Source: a virus
Reading direction: 5' to 3' (one strand)
Length of the DNA stretch: 23,650 nucleotides
Virus record (IMG/VR): IMGVR_UViG_3300030012_002187
Location: 1-23,650 of that record
The notes beneath the pieces are model-generated. The model saw only the letters and a list, made by a program, of their open reading frames with translations, did no database searches and had not been told where the DNA came from. Position numbers and translations under genes: made by a program. How positions within the stretch are numbered: the first letter of the stretch is position 1; the number at the start of each line of letters is the position of its first letter. Below, piece after piece: positions 17,124-21,813 of this stretch.

Positions 17124-17152
17124 ACTATAACTCATTTTTCTGACTCTATCAA
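17124..17152 (-). promoter_or_regulatory. Internal sigma70-type promoter for the last HTH gene
   Basis: On the - strand, TTGATA (17152-17147) and TATAGT (17129-17124) are separated by 17 bases; each matches the consensus at five of six positions. The -35 box lies in the last codons of the 71-aa HTH gene, and the start would be near 17117, giving a leader of about 65 bases for the 98-aa HTH gene. It would allow that regulator to be made without the rest of the operon. Confidence 0.6.
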
Positions 17153-17347
17153 CACACCAAAGTGTAAGAAGGCACGTTCCCATTCTTCGGGGTACAAGTA
17201 GACACATAGGCGCATTAGATACTTGACGTTGGGCACCTGTTTACCTGACAGCCATTTGGCAACTGTGTCACGATGACAGCCAATGGCACGTGCCAACTCA
17301 CACTTGTTGACGGTTGATAAAGTTTCCTTTAGTTGTGTTGCAAACAT
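17132..17347 (-). CDS. Small XRE-type HTH protein (71 aa)
   Basis: The ATG at 17347 has a strong GGAGGT upstream (17351-17356) and lies inside the 3' end of the methyltransferase gene (19-base overlap). Residues 15-36 form a helix-turn-helix (KCELARAIGCHRDTVAKWLS), followed by GKQVPNVKYLMRL and YPEEW. The single-domain size fits Cro-like or controller (C-type) proteins. It is similar in plan to the 78-aa HTH gene upstream in the same operon (G.QVP...YLMRL......YP). Coupling to the methyltransferase suggests it could set methylase level, but this is inference. Confidence 0.75.
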   Translation of the reverse strand: MFATQLKETLSTVNKCELARAIGCHRDTVAKWLSGKQVPNVKYLMRLCVYLYPEEWERAFLHFGVLIESEK

Positions 17348-18147
17348 GCTACCTCCAGTAGTCGTGATTTTACAATTTGTTGTCCGACCCACTCTGCGCA
17401 CTGTGGGACGACTGCGTTTCCAAGAGCCTTGAGTCTGTCCAGTCTTTTGGGAATCCCATCATCCACTCTACAAAAGCGGGTAGGATACGGAGTTCTCCAG
17501 TAATTGTCTCCATGGTCAACCCGTCCAGTTTCGCCATTTCCACACCCAGGTCGCCCTGTCGTTTCCAGCAACTGGGACTCATGTTGTTTTTTATGTCGTG
17601 ACACGTTGGAGTCGGCAAACGCAAGCTCGTTGCGCAGATAGAATCCGATGGTAGTTGGGAAGGCGACGGCAAACCACCTGCGTCTAAGATGGGGTGCTCC
17701 GGTTTGTGCAGCGGATATAACCGTCCATTCGCAGTCATACCCGATGCGGGCAAGACTACCAACAACGTCGGGTCCGCCCACTCGAAGGATGTTTGCGACG
17801 TTCTCCAAGACAATGATTTGGGGTTGGGGTCTAAGCTCGCTAATGAGTCGGTGCACTTGCCACCAAAGACCAGACTTCTCTTCATTTGATAATCCCTCCA
17901 TCTTGCCGGCAATTGAGATCGACTGGCACGGAAAACCTGCGCAAAGAACTTGCACTGGTTCTAAGTTGTGTGCGCCAACTGTACGCACGTCGTTGTATCG
18001 TTTGGCATTAGGCCAATGTCTCTCCAAAACAGAACGACAGAATGGCTCCTTCTCTACCTGCCACACTGTTTGCAATCCAGGTATGGACCTTTCTAAACCC
18101 AAATCGAGACCTCCGATGCCGCTGAACAGGCTACCCATTTTTATCAT
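17329..18147 (-). CDS. dcm-like: C5-cytosine DNA methyltransferase (272 aa)
   Basis: It transfers a methyl group from S-adenosylmethionine to cytosine C5 in DNA. All key motifs are present in order: motif I SLFSGIGGLDLGL (residues 6-18), motif IV with the catalytic Cys in GFPCQSIS (Cys74), motif VI ENV (115-117), motif VIII QTGAPHLRRRWF (148-159) and motif X ALGNAVVPQ (241-249). The target-recognition region between VIII and X is short (about 80 residues). I chose the ATG at 18147 with GGGGGCG upstream; ATG at 18138 or TTG at 18159 are possible. The start overlaps the SWIM-protein gene. No partner endonuclease is seen, so it probably protects phage DNA from host restriction. Confidence 0.93.
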   Translation of the reverse strand: MIKMGSLFSGIGGLDLGLERSIPGLQTVWQVEKEPFCRSVLERHWPNAKRYNDVRTVGAHNLEPVQVLCAGFPCQSISIAGKMEGLSNEEKSGLWWQVHRLISELRPQPQIIVLENVANILRVGGPDVVGSLARIGYDCEWTVISAAQTGAPHLRRRWFAVAFPTTIGFYLRNELAFADSNVSRHKKQHESQLLETTGRPGCGNGETGRVDHGDNYWRTPYPTRFCRVDDGIPKRLDRLKALGNAVVPQCAEWVGQQIVKSRLLEVACLQHN

Positions 18148-18430
18148 CGTCGCCCCCAAACTCCTTGTCCCACGAATCCTTTATAGACTTTGCCAATGCG
18201 CCTAGATGTTTGCATTTAGTACCCCGGTATTGATGGTCAGGACAAGAGCATGTGTAACCGTTCTCGTCAATCACACAGGTCCACTTGGGGAAGTGCCCAA
18301 CCATGCTACCATCCGGCAGCATGTTGGTCTTCATCTCTTTCATCTTGGTTTTGACACGGTCATCATCGAACAGACCTTTGAGTCTCCACAGTTCGACAAT
18401 CTCTTCAATGGTTTCAGTCATGGTCGGCAT
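18131..18430 (-). CDS. SWIM zinc-finger protein (99 aa)
   Basis: The segment YTCSCPDHQYRGTKCKH (residues 59-75) is a SWIM-type zinc finger: C-x-C (61, 63), nine residues, C-x-H (73, 75). SWIM domains bind DNA or proteins and occur in recombination-associated factors and helicases. The N-terminal 45 residues are acidic and helical (TETIEEIVELWRLKGL), and the tail is Asp-rich. The ATG at 18430 is preceded by GGAGAG and overlaps the upstream gene by 17 bases; the 3' end overlaps the methyltransferase start. A stand-alone SWIM protein in a replication/modification operon may help in DNA recombination or as an adaptor; the exact role is unknown. Confidence 0.75.
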   Translation of the reverse strand: MPTMTETIEEIVELWRLKGLFDDDRVKTKMKEMKTNMLPDGSMVGHFPKWTCVIDENGYTCSCPDHQYRGTKCKHLGALAKSIKDSWDKEFGGDDDKNG

Positions 18431-18902
18431 GGTTCTCTCCAAGTGCGCCGTCCATCCAGTCCATCAAAGCACCAACCTCAGTGTTCTCGTGGTATTTCAT
18501 TTCAGAATCTAGATACAGGGTGACATCTACGTAGGCAATGTCATTGACATCGTTTGAGATATACAGGATGTGGTGGTGTCCACGTTGACAGTAGAACGGA
18601 TGCATCCACCCTCGTTCACCATTGAAGTTGGGTGGTGTGGTTTCAGGGCAGTGCAACCATCCAAGACGCTCCAATTCAGAACGGTACATATCCATTTGCA
18701 TAATCAGTTTTTGGTATGAGTCTAGGGATGGTGGTGGCAGTGGGTTAGCTGGTCGTGACAGGTACCACTCCTCAATCATATCGTTGATTGGGTGCAGTGC
18801 ATCAATAGCTACCAGTATGGTGTGTGCTTTCTGCAGGGTTGATTTGGTGGCGTTGTCTTTGACCTTGTCAATGACGTGTTGTAGTTGTTCTAGAAAGAAC
18901 AT
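18414..18902 (-). CDS. Unassigned early protein (162 aa)
   Basis: The ATG at 18902 has GGAG seven bases upstream and follows a leader that closely copies that of the first operon gene. Residues 1-60 are helical (FFLEQLQHVIDKVKDNATK). After a Pro-rich linker (SRPANPLPPPSLDSYQ) comes a His/Trp/Tyr-rich part with WLHCPETTPPNF, GWMHPFYCQRGHHHILYI and a strand YVDVTLYLDSE. The Cys and His spacing might bind metal, but I cannot fit a known finger. It ends in an acidic helix (ALMDWMDGALGENHADHD). Its place between the loader-like and SWIM genes suggests a DNA-metabolism accessory role. Family not recognised. Confidence 0.6.
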   Translation of the reverse strand: MFFLEQLQHVIDKVKDNATKSTLQKAHTILVAIDALHPINDMIEEWYLSRPANPLPPPSLDSYQKLIMQMDMYRSELERLGWLHCPETTPPNFNGERGWMHPFYCQRGHHHILYISNDVNDIAYVDVTLYLDSEMKYHENTEVGALMDWMDGALGENHADHD

Positions 18903-18930
18903 GGTGTACTCCAGTGTTGGGTGGTAGGTT
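18900..18930 (-). repeat. Leader repeat, second copy
   Basis: The 31 bases before and including this start codon match those at 21449-21479 at 26 of 31 positions without gaps: AACCTACCA, then CCAAC, TGGAG and ACCATG are shared. Here it begins inside the stop codon of the preceding gene. It acts as the ribosome-binding leader of the 162-aa gene. Confidence 0.7.
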
Positions 18931-19663
18931 ACCAAATACAGTCATCAGGATCGATGTCTGTATCTGCATGAAATGTATTGTAGTGAATTGTCGTAGGTTT
19001 GTCAACAGTTATTGGCATTGGCATTGGGTTAACGTCGCTAGGTACGTACCGTCCATCAATCATAGTTTTCGCAATCTCCATGTACGGGTTCGGCTTACCT
19101 TCGTGCGCACGCTCTTTTTGTACACGCAACATACGTTCGTAGTTGTGCGGCTCCCGTTGTTTCATGGTGAGCACTGGCAGTTTACCATCAGTCATGTGCC
19201 ACACCTTCAGTGTGATACGGGCATCGTGTTGCATCTTGACGTACAATGAGTTCCAGTCACCCATCTGAGGGTATTTGGAAACTGCCCCATCACAAGTGCA
19301 TCGAGCTACACACCTGTGCACCTTGAATCGATTGTCAGCAAGGATGAGGAAGTGTGCGCTTATCTCACGGATGCCTTCACGCTGTACGCAGTCATCGCAG
19401 AACTTGTATTCTTTGAGTTCCATACCAGTGCCACCGAGTTCACGAATCACCTCTCTAACCTCCTCCAGGACATGTCCTAAAGTTGGAGGGTACTGGTGCT
19501 TCTTCATGCATACGTTCAGGATTGCCTTGTGCAGGTGCACATCTTTAACTCGCTCCAAACCTGCATCCCATACTGGGTACACTTGAGCCTTCCACTCGTC
19601 TTTTTTGTTGAATGTAGCTGCGAACATATCCAGTGCGATGTTTACCATGTGTGCATTAGCCAT
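18929..19663 (-). CDS. Helicase-loader (lambda P-like) candidate with Cys cluster (244 aa)
   Basis: The ATG at 19663 has GGAGG five bases upstream and overlaps the initiator gene by eight bases. Residues 13-70 have the plan seen at the start of many phage replication P-type proteins: a helix with one Trp (DEWKAQVYPVWDAGLERV), a second helix, then QYPPTLGHVLEEVREVI, which parallels the usual (W/Y)PP(S/T)L..F. Residues 89-124 hold CDDC and CVARCTC, probably a zinc site. The C-terminal 70 residues are polar. In lambda-like phages the P protein brings host DnaB helicase to the origin bound by O; the gene order here is the same. Assignment rests on pattern and position. Confidence 0.5.
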   Translation of the reverse strand: MANAHMVNIALDMFAATFNKKDEWKAQVYPVWDAGLERVKDVHLHKAILNVCMKKHQYPPTLGHVLEEVREVIRELGGTGMELKEYKFCDDCVQREGIREISAHFLILADNRFKVHRCVARCTCDGAVSKYPQMGDWNSLYVKMQHDARITLKVWHMTDGKLPVLTMKQREPHNYERMLRVQKERAHEGKPNPYMEIAKTMIDGRYVPSDVNPMPMPITVDKPTTIHYNTFHADTDIDPDDCIW

Positions 19664-20390
19664 TGTTGCCTCCAATGATGTTGCCATCTGCATCGAATGA
19701 TGGAATCGCCGCAGAACGCCGTTGAACGCTCTTTGGCAATGCCGGTAGTGGTTGCTGTTGACTGAGTGCGTAGTTGGCATCCAACTTCTTTGAGGACACC
19801 ACCACGGCTGGATTCACCATGCCCTTGTTGCGTAGGTACAAAGCACGGTAGTGGTCAGAGGTGAACAGCCAATCGAATACAGCCATCGCCTTGTCAATCG
19901 CTCCAGTTCGAACCACTTTGGATAGTGTGCCCAAATCAACTGCGCTCACCATAGTCAACTGCCCACCTTGCTTCTCATACAGGTCCATCCAGTAGCCAAG
20001 CAGGTTTAGCAGTGGTTCGTTGGTTTTGCAGTAGTCGTACAGTTGTGGTTTGACTGAGGAGTCAACAGGGATAGGCATATTGTTTACAATGAGAACTTGA
20101 CCTTCCCCAACAACACCACCACTAATATTTTTAGTACTAATATTTTTAGTGTTGGTGGTAATGGGAGTAGTATTTTTTGGTTCTGCTATATTAGTACTAT
20201 TAGTACTATTAGTACTATTAGTGCAAGAACTATGCCAAAGCCGTAGAATCTCTTCTGAACTCTCTACAACTGCGACACGCCCCTTCTCATAGACAATCTC
20301 CGTACCCAACTTGTTTGGTGCAGTGTAGAGCATTGTCGATAGGTTAACCAAGGTCTTCTGCTTGGATGCAATCAGTGTCAATAGAATCAT
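19656..20390 (-). CDS. Replication initiator (lambda O-like) candidate (244 aa)
   Basis: GGGGAGG precedes the ATG, which lies just past the HTH gene's stop. Residues 1-55 look like the end of a winged-helix domain (TLIASKQKTLVNLSTML, then TEIVYEKGRVAVVES). Residues 57-90 are low-complexity Asn/Ser/Thr with NST repeats, coded by the AT-rich repeat cluster at 20121-20223. Residues 115-190 are helical (LLNLLGYWMDLYEKQGGQL, then FDWLFTSDHYRALYL), resembling the C-terminal domain of phage initiator proteins. A small initiator whose gene contains direct repeats, followed by a P-like gene, is the lambda O/ori/P arrangement. No homology was tested; a different DNA-binding replication factor is possible. 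Confidence 0.5.
   Translation of the reverse strand: MILLTLIASKQKTLVNLSTMLYTAPNKLGTEIVYEKGRVAVVESSEEILRLWHSSCTNSTNSTNSTNIAEPKNTTPITTNTKNISTKNISGGVVGEGQVLIVNNMPIPVDSSVKPQLYDYCKTNEPLLNLLGYWMDLYEKQGGQLTMVSAVDLGTLSKVVRTGAIDKAMAVFDWLFTSDHYRALYLRNKGMVNPAVVVSSKKLDANYALSQQQPLPALPKSVQRRSAAIPSFDADGNIIGGNNG
20121..20223. other. Candidate replication origin: iteron-like AT-rich repeats
   Basis: Two perfect tandem copies of ACTAATATTTTTAGT lie at 20121-20150. Three perfect tandem copies of the 9-mer TTAGTACTA lie at 20191-20217, followed by a partial copy to 20223. The same 9-mer also spans the junction of the first pair (20131-20139), so one core occurs four times. TTAGTACTA is largely self-complementary. 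An A/T-rich segment with a T-run lies between the arrays. The cluster lies within the initiator-candidate gene and codes for a low-complexity linker, as lambda iterons do within O. Confidence 0.5.
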
Positions 20391-20393
20391 TGC

Positions 20394-20630
20394 TTACCTC
20401 CCCTGTTCCATGCTTATTGTGTTGACCATAATGTTGTATCCTTGACCGCTGACTCTATTTGGATATACGATTTTAGCCAGTCGCATTAGGTAACCTCGCT
20501 CCGGTACTTGAATACCGTCAACCCACGCTCTTAGAGTGTAGATGGATACACCACACAGTTCTGCAACCTCATTTGGTGTATGCTTTGAGTCTTTAATCGC
20601 TCTAGTTAGGAGTTCTGTAAATGGAATCAT
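20394..20630 (-). CDS. XRE-type HTH protein (78 aa)
   Basis: GGAGGTGAGCA stands directly before the ATG, and the start overlaps the upstream stop by four bases. Residues 19-40 form the helix-turn-helix (PNEVAELCGVSIYTLRAWVD), followed by GIQVPERGYLMRLAKIVYP. It shares GxQVP...YLMRL......YP with the 71-aa HTH protein at the other end of the operon, while the recognition helices differ (SIYTLRAWV and HRDTVAKWL). It is likely a Cro-like DNA-binding protein, placed directly upstream of the replication genes as lambda CII or Cro are. The target site is unknown; candidates are the palindromes in 21464-21813. Confidence 0.75.
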   Translation of the reverse strand: MIPFTELLTRAIKDSKHTPNEVAELCGVSIYTLRAWVDGIQVPERGYLMRLAKIVYPNRVSGQGYNIMVNTISMEQGR

Positions 20631-21052
20631 TGCTCACCTCCTTCAGGTGTACGCATGTGTCCATAGAGATAGTCCACTGCCAATACTAAATCGTAGCAGC
20701 CTATATTACGCTCCAGTCTACAGTGACGAATCACTTCATTGACAGCGTCTACCTGTTTGAGCATCCCTAGTTCATAGGCATGCTCCATCCCGGCATTGAC
20801 TTTGCCCAGTCTAGCCATGGCATTGACAATGATGGTGGTGGTGTCGTGAATGGCTTCAATCTCTGAGGGCAAGAATCGCTCCGGATTGGGAACGAGCTCT
20901 TTGGCACAACTGCAGATTGGGTGGTCATCCTGCAGCACTGACTCAGAAGATACAATGTATCGGTTGTTGATGATGGTGAGGTCTGTACCTTGTACTGGTA
21001 CTGCACTCATGATTTGAGTGACGTTGGGTGGTATGCGCATTAAACGTGGCAT
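20627..21052 (-). CDS. Unassigned early protein (141 aa)
   Basis: AGGAGCC precedes the ATG, and the stop overlaps the next start codon. The N-terminal third is beta-prone (QGTDLTIINNRYIVSSESV) and contains CSC (DDHPICSCAKEL). The rest is helical: PSEIEAIHDTTTIIVNAMARLGKVNAGMEHAYELGMLKQ, then a Cys-containing helix and CYDLVLAVDYLYGHM. The helical part looks like a small bundle that may bind a partner protein. There is no known catalytic motif, signal or membrane span. Position in the operon suggests a regulatory or replication accessory. Confidence 0.6.
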   Translation of the reverse strand: MPRLMRIPPNVTQIMSAVPVQGTDLTIINNRYIVSSESVLQDDHPICSCAKELVPNPERFLPSEIEAIHDTTTIIVNAMARLGKVNAGMEHAYELGMLKQVDAVNEVIRHCRLERNIGCYDLVLAVDYLYGHMRTPEGGEQ

Positions 21053-21061
21053 GGTAGGCTC

Positions 21062-21229
21062 CTATACCGTTTTGGTGATGATGTATTGGATCGAGCTGAC
21101 ACGGCAGTCGATGATTTTAATGTCCTTAATGTTTTGGCATAACGCTGACAGTGCTTCAAGGGTCTCGAGTGAATATGGCAACCAGCTAATGGTCCCGTCT
21201 TTCTCTGTTACAAGTACAATTTTAGTCAT
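21062..21229 (-). CDS. Small early protein, unassigned (55 aa)
   Basis: The gene starts at an ATG three bases after the preceding stop, with AGGAG inside the end of the preceding gene, and ends nine bases before the next start. The product opens with a strand (MTKIVLVTEKDGTISWLPYS), then a helix (LETLEALSALCQNI) and two more short strands (KDIKIIDCRVSSIQYIIT). The alternating strand-helix-strand pattern and strong Shine-Dalgarno support a real small protein. It could be an antihost or regulatory protein, but no family is recognised. Confidence 0.7.
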   Translation of the reverse strand: MTKIVLVTEKDGTISWLPYSLETLEALSALCQNIKDIKIIDCRVSSIQYIITKTV

Positions 21230-21232
21230 GGT

Positions 21233-21451
21233 TTACTCCTGTGGTAGGTTGATAAATGCTAGGTACTCTCCATACACTGCGCAGTATTGACACACCTCGA
21301 CAGTGTATGCAATACCCCAGTCTGTTAATACACAATCTAGTTCGTCAAGTTGAAGCTCTGAATGAATATAAATTGCGTTTGTCATTTCGGTATAGTAGGC
21401 TATGTTTTCTTCCATTAGCCATTGACCGATGCCTTGGATGTTGTATTCCAT
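21233..21451 (-). CDS. First gene of the leftward operon, unassigned (72 aa)
   Basis: I chose ATG at 21451 because GGAG lies six bases upstream; an in-frame ATG at 21463 has no Shine-Dalgarno and lies within the conserved leader. The product is acidic and rich in Tyr and Trp: QGIGQWLMEENIAYYTEM, then IYIHSELQLDELDCVLTDWG and VCQYCAVYGEYLAF. The C..C pair near the end (residues 56 and 59 region) may bind metal. As the promoter-proximal gene it should be made early. A role as an inhibitor of a host protein is only a possibility; no family is recognised. Confidence 0.65.
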   Translation of the reverse strand: MEYNIQGIGQWLMEENIAYYTEMTNAIYIHSELQLDELDCVLTDWGIAYTVEVCQYCAVYGEYLAFINLPQE

Positions 21452-21479
21452 GGTATGCTCCATAGTTGGTTGGTAGGTT
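21449..21479 (-). repeat. Leader repeat, first copy
   Basis: AACCTACCA, CCAAC, TGGAG and ACCATG of this 31-base leader recur at 18900-18930 (26 of 31 identical). A related AACCTACCAA with TATGGAG leads the rightward gene at 21814. The element combines an unstructured C/A-rich spacer with the ribosome-binding site. Confidence 0.7.
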
Positions 21480-21482
21480 TGT

Positions 21483-21499
21483 AGATAGTTTGTCTATCT
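21483..21499 (-). promoter_or_regulatory. Inverted repeat at predicted +1 of the leftward transcript
   Basis: Arms AGATAG and CTATCT are separated by five bases. On the - strand the repeat begins six bases after the -10 box. It could fold as a six-base-pair stem-loop at the 5' end of the leftward mRNA or be bound as an operator by one of the HTH proteins. A near-copy (AGATAC, GTATCT) sits at the same place in the rightward promoter. Confidence 0.7.
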
Positions 21500-21505
21500 G
21501 TATAC

Positions 21506-21534
21506 AGTATATAGAAATAAATCTACAGTGTCAA
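21506..21534 (-). promoter_or_regulatory. Leftward early promoter (sigma70 consensus)
   Basis: On the - strand, TTGACA (21534-21529) and TATACT (21511-21506) are separated by exactly 17 bases. The -35 is perfect and the -10 matches five of six. A T-rich tract resembling an UP element lies just upstream of the -35. The palindrome CTGTATACAG (21498-21507) overlaps the -10 box. Transcription should start near 21499 and drive the eleven-gene leftward operon. Confidence 0.85.
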
Positions 21535-21712
21535 ATAAAAAAGAAAAAAACTTTTCTATCTACCAACACCAACACTACCATGAATACCAAAGTCGCTCCA
21601 GTGATAACTCGCTCCAATGTAATACAATACACCGTGCACCCCGACTGCTTAACGCATTTGTAATTTTCGTCTCTACCTCAGAATTTGCTGAAAAATTAGC
21701 GATGTAACTAAA

Positions 21713-21725
21713 TGTAATCATTACA
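21713..21725. promoter_or_regulatory. Palindrome upstream of the rightward promoter
   Basis: TGTAATCATTACA is a perfect inverted repeat around a central base. It lies nine bases upstream of the weak -35 box of the rightward promoter, a usual activator position. The binding protein is unknown. Confidence 0.45.
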
Positions 21726-21733
21726 AAATAAAT

Positions 21734-21762
21734 GATACAATCTATAGATTTTGCACTATAAT
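21734..21762 (+). promoter_or_regulatory. Rightward early promoter
   Basis: A perfect TATAAT lies at 21757-21762. The position 17 bases upstream holds GATACA (21734-21739), a poor -35 match (three of six), so the promoter may need an activator. The 12-base palindrome AATCTATAGATT (21739-21750) lies in the spacer, where a bound protein could block polymerase. From the -10 box on, the sequence matches the leftward promoter at 35 of 42 positions. Confidence 0.7.
21739..21750. promoter_or_regulatory. 12-bp palindrome in the rightward promoter spacer
   Basis: AATCTATAGATT is perfectly self-complementary and sits between the -35 and -10 boxes. The leftward promoter spacer carries only the related GTAGATTT, not the full palindrome. 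It is a candidate operator specific for the rightward promoter. Confidence 0.45.
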
Positions 21763-21768
21763 ATATAC

Positions 21769-21785
21769 AGATACACAACGTATCT
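21769..21785 (+). promoter_or_regulatory. Inverted repeat at predicted +1 of the rightward transcript
   Basis: Arms AGATAC and GTATCT are separated by ACAAC. The repeat begins six bases after the -10 box. Compared with the leftward copy, the innermost pair changed from G-C to C-G on both arms, so pairing is kept. Confidence 0.7.
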
Positions 21786-21813
21786 ATTAACCTACCAATT
21801 ATGGAGTCCCATT

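Larger units (their letters stand above)
21464..21813. promoter_or_regulatory. Divergent control region between leftward and rightward operons
   Basis: This gene-free stretch separates the two early operons. It contains the two promoters, two matching inverted repeats, two further palindromes (21713-21725, 21739-21750), an A-rich tract (21536-21550) upstream of the leftward -35 box, and a partial leader copy (CTATCTACCAACACC, 21556-21570) followed by a 27-codon ORF (21580-21663) without a good Shine-Dalgarno. I see no convincing protein gene in it. Confidence 0.7.

Noticed and set aside
16754-21451. A lysogeny module with CI/Cro and integrase
   Set aside because: HTH proteins alone do not show lysogeny, and no integrase, excisionase or attachment site is visible in the window.
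21580-21663. A 27-codon ORF after a partial leader copy
   Set aside because: The leader similarity is suggestive but there is no Shine-Dalgarno before the ATG and the peptide shows no features.
21575-21778. A - strand ORF running through the divergent control region
   Set aside because: It covers the rightward promoter and its palindromes and lacks a ribosome-binding site.
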